Of a stretch of DNA of 40,945 nt, positions 8,845 through 18,617 are shown one piece after another. Below the pieces are notes generated by a model that made no database searches, had not been told where the DNA came from, and saw only the letters and a program-made list of their open reading frames with translations. Location of the stretch: assembly GCA_003223115.1 (NCBI GenBank), contig QHXW01000094.1:1-40945 (forward strand), read 5' to 3'. The translations under genes and the position numbers were made by a program. Source of the stretch: Acidobacteriota bacterium. GTDB lineage: Bacteria > Acidobacteriota > Terriglobia > Bryobacterales > Bryobacteraceae. Position 1 is the first letter of the stretch, and each line of letters opens with the position of its first letter.

Positions 8845-11666
8845 TGAGAGCCTCCACTCGAAACCGCCGCAGGCAACACTTTTACCTTGAGCTGGCTTTC
8901 GCCGGGCTTCGCGCCACGGGTCTTCGCACCACCCATCGGCACACTCTCATGATCGTGAATCTGCTGGCGCTCGTTATTGTCCTCCGGGCTGATCAGGCGT
9001 CTGATCGAGGTGATGGATTGCGCCGACTCCTCGGCCTTGAAGCGGCGGAACAATGCCTCTTCGCGGGCCCCTCGCTCCCGGTCTCCCAGGCCCCGGTAGC
9101 AAAGCATCATCGTGTAATGCATCTGCAGATCTTCCGGATCCACCCGGCACACGCGCTGCAGCACCTTGAGCGCCTCCGCATACTGGCGCTTCAAAAACAG
9201 AATGCGGGCAATCTGGTTCAGAACCACGCGATCCCGTGGATACATGGCTGACGCCGTCTGCAACGACGCCAGCGCCCCGTCGTAATCCCCATCGGATTTC
9301 TGCACCATCGCCTTGAAGAAATAGATGCGTCCGAGTTTGGAGTTGATGGAGAGCGCTTTTTCGATGTAGGACTTGGCGGCTTCGGTTTCGCCTTCCTGAA
9401 TCAACGCGCGCGCCACGTTCAGCCAGCCGTCGGCATATTTTGGATCGGCTTCGGTGACTTTCTTGAACGCGTACTCCGCCCCTTTCAAATCGCCTTGCAG
9501 CAGCAGGCCGATGCCCCAATCATTCCACCGTTCCCAATCGACTTTCTGAACCACCGGCGTCCAGTTGGTTTCACCCAGACCAACCGTCGTCTTTGTCTGC
9601 GCCAGCGTGATGATCGGCAGGTCCGGAATGCGATCTTTGATTTGACCGGAGACATTCTTGGGAACGTTGCTGGCATCGAGCGAATAATCCCGGCTGTCAA
9701 AACTGGTGCTGACGAGCGAGGCGTTTCGCCCGGGCTTCGGTTGTCCCGCGTAAGCGAATTGTGTGTAGTACCACGCGAATTTGCGATAGTTCAGCTTCGT
9801 CGCAAATGTAATCGGACCTTTGGCGTGCTTGGGAATCTTGACCCGGTAGTGCGCCACATCGGCCGCGCCAGGCGGGATCAGGCGCACGTAAAGAACACTG
9901 CGCGCGGACCACGCGTTGCGCTTGTTGATGGGGTTGCCCTGCCCGTCAAGTTGGTAGGACTTGTAGAAGTGTGCGCCCGGCTCGACAGGTCCTTTTCCGT
10001 TGTCCTCCACCTTTCCGCTCCAGAAAATCACGCGGCCGTCCGCATCCTTAGCTTCCAGTTCGAGCCACACATCGAAGGCGTCCACGGTCCCACCCGGGAA
10101 GAAGTGGCCGATCTTTCGCGTGCGCACCACCACGTCAACGCGCGCCGTGCTGCCCGGCTGCAGTTGAACGCCGGCGTGGTCGATGGGCGCGACTACTTTG
10201 CCCACTTCGCGGATCACTGCATTGCCAGACTGCTCGGCCTCTTCACCCACCGCGAAGCCGGACATGGCTTGGGGTGATGAGTCGCCTCCGCGGCGCACCA
10301 TCTGCGTGCCCTTGTCTTCTACCGGCGAGATGGCGAAAATGTCCACCGTTATGAAGCCCGACTGCAGGAACTTTCGCTCCGCCTCCATCTGCGTTTCATC
10401 CTGGTTCGCATAAGCCAGCGCGGTATTGGCCGCGGGGAACCGGTGCGAATGGATCATGCCGCCGCGGTTGCCTGGGTCGTGCGAGGGCACCATTGGCATA
10501 TGACAATCACCGCAAACCTGGCTCTTCGGCGGATAGTAGAACGAACGCGCGCCCTGGCCCGATACCCCGCTGGCCTGCCAGTTGTCGTAATCGTTGAAGC
10601 CTCGGAACCAGCGGTAATTATTCACTGGAACATCGAGGTGCACCTTGTGACACGCCGCGCAGAATTCAGAGTTGCTCCGCATGAAAGGCTTTAGAAACGA
10701 TTTCCTGTGCGGCGCCGGATTCAGGTAGGTGAGAAACGTATCCATCGCGTGGATGTACGGGTTGTGGCTGGTGGCAATCTCGTGCAAAGGCGGATACTCG
10801 ATCAGGAAATCGCCGTTGCCCATGGAGCTGCGCACGTGCACAATCGAATGGCACGACGTGCAGGCGAGGCCCGCGTGTGCTTCGGGCGTGTCGATCTGAT
10901 CCTTGATCGGCTTCTCGAACCGGCCATTGAAGAACACCGCATGGTCGTGGCAGCCGGCGCACCATTTGCTCGGTTTTGTGCCGATTACCGACTGCATATA
11001 TTCGATGGATTTCCGGTAGAACTGGTTGTTGAACGATGCGAAGTGATGCGCCGAGCTCTTCCACTGTTCATAAATGTCCTTGTGGCATTCGCCGCAGCGC
11101 GCTGAGTCCATGAAAAAATTCGATGGAATAATTCCCCCGACGTTGGTATCAGCCGACGACGGAAAGAAGGGCGACTTGGGCCCGCTGCCCTCGCCGTCCA
11201 TCGAAGTGGGAACCACCAGTGGATTGCGAATGGTGGCATACGGATGCGGATTCATCTTGCGGTAAAGCGCTGTCGAAACCGGACACAGCACCAGCAGGGC
11301 CAGTGAAACCTGGAACGCTCTCCTGAAAACAGGCGCCTGCTGCATAGCGAAAGGAATCAGCGCCATCAGCCCCATGGCCGCCGCCACGATGTGCGCCATG
11401 AGCAGCCAATTGTGATCGCGAGTGTTTCCGAATATCGCGAGATAAAGACCTAGGGCCGCCGCTGTCAGAAAAAATCCGCTCGCAATCGGAAAGTTTCGCA
11501 GCAGGTAGAACATGGCCACCGTGAGCACCGCACCCAGCACCAAGTGGATCAGCACGTTGCCCATGTAGAAGACCGTGGGCGACACGAACGAAGCGATATA
11601 CGCCGTATTCACTAACAGAACGATGAACAGAACGGCAGTCCACCGTACCAACTGATTCCGATTCAT
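8841..11666 (-). CDS. Membrane-anchored pentaheme cytochrome c with C-terminal TPR repeats
   Basis: A 941-residue protein. Residues 1-135 contain about five hydrophobic segments (VLFIVLLVNTAYIASFV, VLIHLVLGAVLTVAMFYLL, FFLTAAALGLYLAIFG, LMAHIVAAAMGLMALIPFA, VSLALLVLCPVSTALY). Between about residues 190 and 390 there are five CxxCH heme-binding motifs: CGECH, CAGCH, CTSCH, CAACH and CGDCH, with spare His residues that could be distal ligands. A beta-rich region follows (about 470-640), then TPR-like helices (about 690-880). The architecture suggests electron transfer at the outer face of the inner membrane, with a TPR scaffold for partner binding. It sits between two UnbV/FG-GAP proteins, 16 bp from one and overlapping the other. 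The redox partner and substrate are unknown; the arrangement recalls cytochrome c554-type proteins but I cannot place it exactly. Confidence 0.9.
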   Translation of the reverse strand: MNRNQLVRWTAVLFIVLLVNTAYIASFVSPTVFYMGNVLIHLVLGAVLTVAMFYLLRNFPIASGFFLTAAALGLYLAIFGNTRDHNWLLMAHIVAAAMGLMALIPFAMQQAPVFRRAFQVSLALLVLCPVSTALYRKMNPHPYATIRNPLVVPTSMDGEGSGPKSPFFPSSADTNVGGIIPSNFFMDSARCGECHKDIYEQWKSSAHHFASFNNQFYRKSIEYMQSVIGTKPSKWCAGCHDHAVFFNGRFEKPIKDQIDTPEAHAGLACTSCHSIVHVRSSMGNGDFLIEYPPLHEIATSHNPYIHAMDTFLTYLNPAPHRKSFLKPFMRSNSEFCAACHKVHLDVPVNNYRWFRGFNDYDNWQASGVSGQGARSFYYPPKSQVCGDCHMPMVPSHDPGNRGGMIHSHRFPAANTALAYANQDETQMEAERKFLQSGFITVDIFAISPVEDKGTQMVRRGGDSSPQAMSGFAVGEEAEQSGNAVIREVGKVVAPIDHAGVQLQPGSTARVDVVVRTRKIGHFFPGGTVDAFDVWLELEAKDADGRVIFWSGKVEDNGKGPVEPGAHFYKSYQLDGQGNPINKRNAWSARSVLYVRLIPPGAADVAHYRVKIPKHAKGPITFATKLNYRKFAWYYTQFAYAGQPKPGRNASLVSTSFDSRDYSLDASNVPKNVSGQIKDRIPDLPIITLAQTKTTVGLGETNWTPVVQKVDWERWNDWGIGLLLQGDLKGAEYAFKKVTEADPKYADGWLNVARALIQEGETEAAKSYIEKALSINSKLGRIYFFKAMVQKSDGDYDGALASLQTASAMYPRDRVVLNQIARILFLKRQYAEALKVLQRVCRVDPEDLQMHYTMMLCYRGLGDRERGAREEALFRRFKAEESAQSITSIRRLISPEDNNERQQIHDHESVPMGGAKTRGAKPGESQLKVKVLPAAVSSGGSQ

Positions 11667-11682
11667 TGTGCCCCCACCGTAC

Positions 11683-14600
11683 TCACTCGCCGTGAGCGGA
11701 GCCGGTCAGCGGCCGCAACAGCCGCAATGCCGGTCTGGTATTGTACTCCTCCCGGTAGAGGCGGTGCGCCGCATCATCCGGAAAATGCTGCGAGCTGGCG
11801 TACGGGTAGCGCGCCATCTCATGAAATGGCAGCGGTTCAACCGACTGCGAATGTGCCGTGTTGTAATCCCCGTCCTTGGCCCAACCGTCCACTAACAACA
11901 GAAAATCGCGGCGCCACCCCGGCCGCACCGCGGGCAAATTACCCGCCGGAAACAGCAGCCGCAGTTCGTCCCCCGAACCCATGATCACCATGCGGTCGTC
12001 CACTGCACCAACCAGCGGCCGCACATCGCCATATCGCGTGTAAAGGCCTGGCGTTGGGTTCCACATCGATACCGGCATCCAGGTCTGGTAATCGAATGCC
12101 TCGGGTTGCTTGCGTCGCGGGTCGATCTTGGGTTTCGAGAATCCGCGGAAATGCAAATCAGCGAATGTTGCATCCACCGGCGTCATCCGCACTTGGGGAC
12201 TCGCGGCATTTTCCGTCAGGAAGATCTCGTCCCAGTACACGCACAAGTTGGTGACGATGCGTACCTGGCGCGAAGCGGAAAGCCATTTGCCTGTCAGATC
12301 CACCGCAATGGTCTTGGGCTTACCGGCCGGGATACCCATGTCATCGATCACCGTTTGCCACTCGCCCCTCGAGTTCTTCACCTGCAAATAGGGCAGAATC
12401 AGGCCGCTCTTCGATTCCTGTGAAGCTCGCAGGAAAGTGCTGCCGTCCGCCCAATCGACCCAGCCGTTGAGAATCAAAGCCGCGCGCCCGTCTGCCGCCG
12501 CTCCGCTGAAATCGAGATCCAGATGATGGAGTTCAGCAGCGCCGTTGTAATCCCGCCGGAATGCATCCGGATATATCTGATCGTGTTTGATCAGCCGCGC
12601 CCGGACATCGCGCCCGTTTGAATCCCGCGCGGCGACTGGATAGATGCGCTTCTCCACGCCATAGAGCCGAAACTCCGGAAATTGCGGTGACTTGAACTTG
12701 TCGTTTGTAAAAATCTCCTCGCCCGCCGGGTGATCGAGCGCCATCAACTGTATGCGATCCAGATACGAAACCTCGCGCAGCTCCTCGGTGATTCGGATTT
12801 CAAAGATGCCCTTTTTTTCGACTAGCGATTCGCCGGGAATGCGGATATATTCACTGTGGTTCACTGGGAAATAATTCCCATCGCCGGAACTCGCGCCGAG
12901 TGGCGCCACGCCCAACACATCCGTGATGAACTCGAATCGCTTGCCGTTCCAGGCGAAGATCATGGGACAGGAGCCGGACAGCCGCTGTGCTTCTTTGAAA
13001 TTCAACGCGGTGGTCACAGGCTGCTTGGGCTCGTTCTGGATCAGCCCGTTCGGCCAGGTGATGCGCACCGTGTCGACATTTTTATATGCGGCAAGACCAA
13101 ATAGAAGCGGGACGCTGTGATAGATCTTCTTCTGATAGCTCGCTCCGGCTTTTACCTCGACCGTGGCGCCTGGCGCCAGCTTCATGTTTTTGATGCCGGC
13201 GATGGCGACGCGCAACCAGTTATTCGGTGTGACCGTGCGATTCTCGAAAACGTGCAGCGTGCCGTCTGCGGCGATCGCCGCCAGGTCCACTTTCCCGTCA
13301 CCATCGAAATCGTCCGCCGCCACTGCTCCACCGATAGCCACTCCTGCAGGCTTCTTGACGCCTTCAAACTTTCCCTCGCCTTTGTTTCGATAAATCCCAT
13401 TGGCCGTGACCAGGTCTGCCGTTCCCCGGTCTTCCAGATCAGCGAACACTGCTGGTCCTTGTGCCTCGAGCGTTCCGGTTGGTTTCAGTGAGCCTTCCTG
13501 GTTCTCGATCAGCACTGTAGTCGACGCCACCGCGGCCAAATCCGGAAATGCGTCATTATTGAAATCTTCGGCCAGCACCAGCTTTGCTCCAGCCGGGACT
13601 GCATCGAGAGGTATGGCTTCAAATTTTCCGTTCAGCCGGTCCCGATAGATCACGCCTACCCGATCGCTGTAAGCCACCGCCACATCGCCGGCTGCCATAT
13701 CGTGGCGTACCGCGAAAATCGCCGCATCCGTCGCACGCCCATCAACGAATGGAAAATCCGCGGTCTGGTTACTGAAGCCGGCTTCGCCGTTATTGCGCAT
13801 GAGCGCTGAATTCGCGCCGAGCAGCAGCAAGTCCAGATCGCCGTCGTGGTCGTAATCCATCCAGACAGCTTTTTCAAAACGCCCGGGCGCCAACTTCGCG
13901 TCCCGTTTTTGAAAAGTTCCCTTTTGGTTGTGATACAGATTGGCTCCGGACTCGGTCAGGATGCACAAGTCGGGCAGTCCGTCATTATCGAAATCGCCGG
14001 CAGCGATCGAGATGATTCCCTTCAAGTCCTTGAGCCCCGAATTCGCCGCCGGTTCAGTGCCGCTCTTGTAGAGTTGGGCCCCGTCGGCGGACCAGGCAAT
14101 CAGATCGGTGCGGCCGTCCCCATCGAAATCGAGTAATACAATGCCCGCGGTCTTAGTGTCGAAGTGCCCCCCGAGCTTGCGATCCGTAAACTTGAGTTCG
14201 GCGGGCGTGGCCGGAGCGGGCTGCGGTTCGATGGTCTCATACACTTCGGCGTAGTAGCTCCACTCCATGTCCTCAGCCACAGCGGCCCCTGCCGTACGCT
14301 TCTTGATCTCCTGAAAAACTTTCAGTTCGCGGGCGGCGTCATCAGCACGGCCTGCCTGCCGGTATTGATTGAAGAGCTGGAAGTGCGGTCCGGCCAGATT
14401 CGGGTTGAGCTTTTCTGAGATTTCCAACTGCTCGAGCGCGACCGCGCCTTTTCCAGCCAGCTTATTCAGCACTCCGAGGTTGTAATGCGTCACCGGCTCA
14501 TCCGGCACCAACTTCGCCATGCCTTCGAGCTGATGAATGGCCTTCTCGTAGTCGCCCTCTTTTTTCAGCGCGATGCCGAGATTGAACCACGTGTGGGGAA

Positions 14601-14901
14601 TTGCGGGGTCCCGCTGTTGAGCCTTCTCGAGCTCAACGATGCCATCCTTGGTCTGCCCCGCGCGCAGCAGCGCCAAGCCGTAGTTGACCCGTTCGCGAGC
14701 CGAATCCGGCGCTAGGTCCAATGCTTTCTTGAACTCGGCAACCGATTCCTTTTGCGTCGTGGGGTTTTCGTAGAAAGCCTTGCCCAGGTTGCGATAATGC
14801 CAGAGCAGGTCTTGCTGCTCCCTCGAAAGGCTGGAGGCATTTAGGAACCAAAGTGCCAGCAGCGGGACGACGGCAGCGAGAGTCCAGGTTAGCCGCTTCA
14901 T
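11683..14901 (-). CDS. TPR, FG-GAP and ASPIC/UnbV multidomain exported protein
   Basis: A 1072-residue protein and first gene of the three-gene operon. An N-terminal hydrophobic segment (LAAVVPLLALWFLNASS) acts as signal or anchor. TPR repeats occupy about residues 30-215 (GLALLRAGQTKDGIVELEKA, LGIALKKEGDYEKAIHQLEG). FG-GAP/VCBS repeats follow at about 240-560 (LLDFDGDGRTDLIAW, GDFDNDGLPDLCIL, MDYDHDGDLDLLLL, DDFDGDGKVDLAAI), and an UnbV domain near 565-640 (NNWLRVAIAGIKNMKLAPGA, VRITWPNGL). The last 430 residues form a beta-rich region beginning CPMIFAWNGKRFEFITDVLG that I do not recognise. The TPR and propeller halves suggest a large periplasmic or outer-surface scaffold. Its linkage to a pentaheme cytochrome points to a role in that redox assembly, which is inference. 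Confidence 0.88.
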   Translation of the reverse strand: MKRLTWTLAAVVPLLALWFLNASSLSREQQDLLWHYRNLGKAFYENPTTQKESVAEFKKALDLAPDSARERVNYGLALLRAGQTKDGIVELEKAQQRDPAIPHTWFNLGIALKKEGDYEKAIHQLEGMAKLVPDEPVTHYNLGVLNKLAGKGAVALEQLEISEKLNPNLAGPHFQLFNQYRQAGRADDAARELKVFQEIKKRTAGAAVAEDMEWSYYAEVYETIEPQPAPATPAELKFTDRKLGGHFDTKTAGIVLLDFDGDGRTDLIAWSADGAQLYKSGTEPAANSGLKDLKGIISIAAGDFDNDGLPDLCILTESGANLYHNQKGTFQKRDAKLAPGRFEKAVWMDYDHDGDLDLLLLGANSALMRNNGEAGFSNQTADFPFVDGRATDAAIFAVRHDMAAGDVAVAYSDRVGVIYRDRLNGKFEAIPLDAVPAGAKLVLAEDFNNDAFPDLAAVASTTVLIENQEGSLKPTGTLEAQGPAVFADLEDRGTADLVTANGIYRNKGEGKFEGVKKPAGVAIGGAVAADDFDGDGKVDLAAIAADGTLHVFENRTVTPNNWLRVAIAGIKNMKLAPGATVEVKAGASYQKKIYHSVPLLFGLAAYKNVDTVRITWPNGLIQNEPKQPVTTALNFKEAQRLSGSCPMIFAWNGKRFEFITDVLGVAPLGASSGDGNYFPVNHSEYIRIPGESLVEKKGIFEIRITEELREVSYLDRIQLMALDHPAGEEIFTNDKFKSPQFPEFRLYGVEKRIYPVAARDSNGRDVRARLIKHDQIYPDAFRRDYNGAAELHHLDLDFSGAAADGRAALILNGWVDWADGSTFLRASQESKSGLILPYLQVKNSRGEWQTVIDDMGIPAGKPKTIAVDLTGKWLSASRQVRIVTNLCVYWDEIFLTENAASPQVRMTPVDATFADLHFRGFSKPKIDPRRKQPEAFDYQTWMPVSMWNPTPGLYTRYGDVRPLVGAVDDRMVIMGSGDELRLLFPAGNLPAVRPGWRRDFLLLVDGWAKDGDYNTAHSQSVEPLPFHEMARYPYASSQHFPDDAAHRLYREEYNTRPALRLLRPLTGSAHGE

Positions 14902-15003
14902 TTGAATAAGTTTGAAAGGTGTAATCAGACATTATGCAACCGTGCGGCGTCCAGCCCAAATAGTAGATTTATGTTAGTGGGCAGCGTGGCTTTCGCAGGT
15001 CCA

Positions 15004-15109
15004 GTGGAATAGGCATTCCTGCCTGTCGGGACCGGCGTCGCGTCGAAGATCCGCGATTCTCCCGGAACCCGCGTCGTATCCGGGCTTTCGCCGGCTGTGG
15101 AATAGGCAT
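15004..15109. repeat. 13-bp direct repeats flanking an intergenic GC-rich segment
   Basis: gtggaataggcat occurs at 15004-15016 and again at 15097-15109. The first copy runs into ggcattcctgcc, an imperfect palindrome. It lies in the 244-bp gap between the divergent UnbV gene and the ABC ATPase gene. It may be a small dispersed intergenic repeat, but no other copy was seen here. Confidence 0.45.
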
Positions 15110-15145
15110 GAACACAGTGGCGAGAGGCATACCTTTTCTGATGTG

Positions 15146-15901
15146 ATGGTGGATGCTCCCGTGCCCATCTCACCCGCTGAAACCGACGCGATCTTCCGCG
15201 TCGAGAATCTGTCGAAAATTTATCGCTCGGGAAACAACCAGTTGGCAATTTTCGAGGGCTTGAACTTCGAAGTGACTCGCGGTGAGCGGCTTGCGCTGGT
15301 TGGGGAATCAGGCGCGGGCAAGTCCACGCTACTGCATTTGTTGGGCGGCCTGGACAGGCCGTCGAACGGTACGATATACTACTTTTCGAAAGATATTTCT
15401 GTACTTGGAGATTCGGAGCTAGCACAATTCCGAAACCAGGAAATCGGGTTTGTTTGGCAGATTCACTATCTGCTGCCGGAGTTTACGGCACTGGAGAACG
15501 TGATGATGCCACTGCTGATCCGAGGGACATCCCACGCGGAGGCAGCCTCGGCTTCACAGTCGAGACTGGAGGAGGTTGGGCTTGGTGGGCGCGCAGGGCA
15601 TCGCGCAGGGGAACTATCCGGGGGGGAGCAGCAAAGGGTGGTCCTCGCCCGTGCCCTGGTTGGCAATCCCTCTGTTCTTCTCGCCGACGAGCCGACCGGA
15701 AACCTCGACTACAGGACCGGCGAAATGATCTTCGAGCTGCTGACCACGTTGCACCGGTCACACCAGCTCACATCCATTCTGGTCACCCACAATTGGTCAT
15801 TTGCCCGAAAATGTGACCGTGTTCTCAGGCTTGAGGGTGGCGTCCTAGTACCGGGTCTTCCAAATGGTGTGCAACCGGACGCGCGTAAGGAGTATCTTTA
15901 A
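15146..15901 (+). CDS. LolD/MacB-type ABC transporter ATP-binding protein
   Basis: A 251-residue ATPase. Walker A is GESGAGKST (about residue 52-60), the signature is LSGGEQQRVV, Walker B is VLLADEPTGNLD, and the switch His is in ILVTHN. The Q-loop region IGFVWQIHYLLPEFTALENV closely resembles lipoprotein-releasing LolD proteins (GFVxQxHHLLPEF). Function by family: powering a LolC/E- or FtsX-like permease that moves lipoproteins or other substrates out of the inner membrane. No permease gene adjoins it, so the partner must be encoded elsewhere. ATG at 15146 is preferred over the overlapping GTG three bases upstream. It ends 47 bp before clpC on the same strand and may be co-transcribed. Confidence 0.9.
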   Translation: MVDAPVPISPAETDAIFRVENLSKIYRSGNNQLAIFEGLNFEVTRGERLALVGESGAGKSTLLHLLGGLDRPSNGTIYYFSKDISVLGDSELAQFRNQEIGFVWQIHYLLPEFTALENVMMPLLIRGTSHAEAASASQSRLEEVGLGGRAGHRAGELSGGEQQRVVLARALVGNPSVLLADEPTGNLDYRTGEMIFELLTTLHRSHQLTSILVTHNWSFARKCDRVLRLEGGVLVPGLPNGVQPDARKEYL

Positions 15902-15948
15902 GGTAAGGGAGAATTTTTCATCGCAAATGAGCGGGGGCGCTGGGCATT

Positions 15949-18423
15949 ATGTTTGAACGTTATACCGAGAAGGCCAGAAGAGTCATCTTCTTTGCGCGCT
16001 ACGAAGCCAGCCAGTTTGGTAGCCCTTATATAGAAACAGAGCACCTCCTGCTGGGGCTGCTCCGGGAAGATAAAGCTTTGGCTAACCGTTTCCTGCGTTC
16101 TCATGCAGCGGTTGAGTCCATTCGCAAGCAGATCGAAGGTCACACCACCATTCGGGAGAAGGTTTCGACGTCGGTGGATCTGCCGCTGAGCCACGAGTGC
16201 AAGCGCGTTCTGGCCTACGGCGCCGAGGAGGCCGAACGCTTGAGCCACAAGCACATCGGCACCGAGCACCTGCTGCTGGGGCTGCTGCGCGAGGAAAAGT
16301 GCTTCGCCGCTGAGATTTTACACGAGCGCGGGCTTCGACTCTCCCAGATTCGCGAGGAGTTGGCGCGTTCCTCGTCCGAGAAGGTCGCTTCCAGCCGTCC
16401 CAAAGAAAGCTCTTTACTGGCCGAGTTCAGCCGCGATCTGACTCAGGCGGCCATGGATAACGCCCTCGATCCGCTCATTGGCCGTGATTATGAGCTGGAG
16501 CGGGTGGTGCAGATCCTGTGCCGGCGCACCAAGAACAATCCAGTGCTCATCGGCGAACCCGGTGTGGGAAAAACCGCCATCGTGGAAGGACTTGCCCAGC
16601 GCATCGCCGAAGGTGACGTGCCGTCATTTCTCGCCGATAAGCGCATTCTGGCACTGGACCTTTCCTTGATCGTCGCCGGCACCAAGTACCGCGGGCAGTT
16701 CGAAGAGCGGCTCAAAACCATCATGAAGGAATTGATGGAAAATCAGAACGCCATCATCTTCATCGACGAGCTGCATACGCTGGTAGGCGCTGGCTCCGCT
16801 GAGGGTTCGCTCGACGCAGCCAACATTCTGAAACCTGCTCTGTCGCGCGGCGAGATTCAGTGCATCGGCGCAACCACCCCGTCTGAATATCGCAAGTCCA
16901 TCGAGAAGGATCGCTCGCTCGAGCGCCGCTTCCAGGCAGTGAAGGTTCCTCCGCCTTCAGAGGGCGATGCCATCAAGATTCTGTTCGGCATCAAGGATCG
17001 CTACGAGAAGTTTCACGCGGTCGCTTACACGGATGAGTCTCTCGAGACCGCAGTCTACACCTCCAGCCGCTATATTCCGGACCGTTTCCTTCCCGACAAG
17101 GCCATTGACCTGATTGATGAAGCGGGCGCGCGAGTCAAACTGCGTCAGACCACGCTTCCCGCCGATCTCGCGGACATTCAGAAGCGCATCAAATTCATCG
17201 TGCACCGCATGGAAGCCGCCATAGCCAATCACGAGTTCGAAAAAGCGCGCTTCTACTCCGATGAAGAGCGCAAGGAGCGGGACAATCTGCGCCAGCTCCG
17301 CGAAAAATACAATCTCGATGACACTTCGACTGGCATCGTAACCAAGGATGACATCGAAGATGTGGTGGCGCGCTGGACCGGCGTTCCCATGACCGCCATT
17401 AGGGAAGAGGAGATCACCAAACTCCTGCGCATCGAGGAAGAGCTGCATAAACGCATCATCAGCCAGGAGAGAGCGATCTCCGCGTTGGCTCGGGCCATTC
17501 GCCGCTCCCGTGCCGGGCTGAAGGCCAGCAACCGTCCGGCCGGGTCTTTCCTGTTCCTCGGACCCACAGGCGTCGGCAAGACCGAAGTGGCGCGAGCGTT
17601 GGCCCAGTTCCTGTTCGGTAGCGAAAAATCACTCATCCGCTTCGATATGTCCGAGTTCATGGAAAAACACTCGGTGTCGAAGTTGATCGGTTCGCCGCCC
17701 GGATACGTGGGCTACGAAGAAGGCGGCCAGCTCACTGAGCGCGTGAAGCGTTCGCCTTACTCGATCATCCTGCTCGATGAAATCGAGAAGGCACATCCCG
17801 ACGTGTACAACATCCTGCTGCAGGTTTTCGAGGATGGCCAGTTAACCGACGGGCTCGGCAATACGGTTGACTTCAAGAACACCATCATCATCATGACCTC
17901 CAACCTGGGCGCGCGATTCCTCGAGAAGCGCGGTCACCTAGGCTTCTCGGCCCCGCCGACCGAGGGGATTCCCACCAAGATCGACGAGATGGTGCGCGGT
18001 GAAGTGAAGCGGGCGTTCAATCCGGAGTTCTTGAACCGCCTGGATGAAATCATTCTCTTCACATCGCTCGCCGACGACGATTTGATCAAAATCATCGACC
18101 TGCTGGTCACTCAGGTCAACGGAAACCTGGTCAGCAAGCAGATCAAGATCCGCTTGACCCCGGACGCGGCCAAGTACATTCTCGAGAAGACCTGCGGCGA
18201 TCGCAGCTATGGCGCTCGTCCGCTGCGCCGGGCCCTTCAGAAATACATCGAGGATCCACTGTCGGAGGCCCTCATTCAGGGTGCGCTCCCGCGGCCCTCC
18301 GAGCTCGAGGTCTATCTCGGAGACACGGGCATCTACTACCGGCCAGTCGGCGAACCCCAGCCCGTGGGCGCTGGCGACGCTCCCGCGGAACCGGTCGCCG
18401 GCACTCCGCTTTATACTTTCTGA
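15949..18423 (+). CDS. clpC: ClpC-type AAA+ unfoldase of the Clp protease
   Basis: An 824-residue class I Clp ATPase that unfolds proteins and feeds them to ClpP. The order is: two N-terminal Clp repeats ([20 protein letters not shown] and [18 protein letters not shown]; residues 1-145), first AAA+ domain (GEPGVGKT near 202, [14 protein letters not shown]), a middle helical/UVR-like segment (about 415-450, [20 protein letters not shown]) that distinguishes ClpC from ClpA, and a second AAA+ domain (GPTGVGKTE near 538, [14 protein letters not shown]), with a short Pro/Ala-rich tail. Length and motifs agree with active ClpC. No McsA/McsB or CtsR gene adjoins it, so the Bacillus-type adaptor operon is absent here. 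Confidence 0.96.
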   Translation: MFERYTEKARRVIFFARYEASQFGSPYIETEHLLLGLLREDKALANRFLRSHAAVESIRKQIEGHTTIREKVSTSVDLPLSHECKRVLAYGAEEAERLSHKHIGTEHLLLGLLREEKCFAAEILHERGLRLSQIREELARSSSEKVASSRPKESSLLAEFSRDLTQAAMDNALDPLIGRDYELERVVQILCRRTKNNPVLIGEPGVGKTAIVEGLAQRIAEGDVPSFLADKRILALDLSLIVAGTKYRGQFEERLKTIMKELMENQNAIIFIDELHTLVGAGSAEGSLDAANILKPALSRGEIQCIGATTPSEYRKSIEKDRSLERRFQAVKVPPPSEGDAIKILFGIKDRYEKFHAVAYTDESLETAVYTSSRYIPDRFLPDKAIDLIDEAGARVKLRQTTLPADLADIQKRIKFIVHRMEAAIANHEFEKARFYSDEERKERDNLRQLREKYNLDDTSTGIVTKDDIEDVVARWTGVPMTAIREEEITKLLRIEEELHKRIISQERAISALARAIRRSRAGLKASNRPAGSFLFLGPTGVGKTEVARALAQFLFGSEKSLIRFDMSEFMEKHSVSKLIGSPPGYVGYEEGGQLTERVKRSPYSIILLDEIEKAHPDVYNILLQVFEDGQLTDGLGNTVDFKNTIIIMTSNLGARFLEKRGHLGFSAPPTEGIPTKIDEMVRGEVKRAFNPEFLNRLDEIILFTSLADDDLIKIIDLLVTQVNGNLVSKQIKIRLTPDAAKYILEKTCGDRSYGARPLRRALQKYIEDPLSEALIQGALPRPSELEVYLGDTGIYYRPVGEPQPVGAGDAPAEPVAGTPLYTF

Positions 18424-18574
18424 CACACCGTTTTGCTCGAGGCTTTTCCCCTTGCGGACAGCCTCGTCTCTGGCGAGGGCTCAACCTGAATCAAGTTGCG
18501 AAACCTTTTGTCCCTTCCACTAGCTTAGCTAGGCTAGGGTGTTCACAGGATTCAGTCAGACCGCGTGATTTCGG

Positions 18575-18580
18575 TATAAT
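18575..18580 (+). promoter_or_regulatory. Candidate -10 box (TATAAT) upstream of the JAMM-TonB gene
   Basis: A perfect TATAAT lies 37 bp before the ATG at 18618. The upstream hexamer at 17-18 bp spacing (tcagtc/ttcagt) is a poor -35. The same 194-bp gap has a 5-bp inverted repeat, ctagc-tta-gctag, near 18520. The promoter is plausible, not proven. Confidence 0.4.
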
Positions 18581-18617
18581 GGATTTCCGCTTTACTGAAC
18601 ACCGGTAGCCCTCAAAA

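Noticed and set aside
18438-18466. Terminator after clpC (cgaggc paired with gcctcg)
   Set aside because: The stem is 6 bp with a 17-base loop and no T-run follows.
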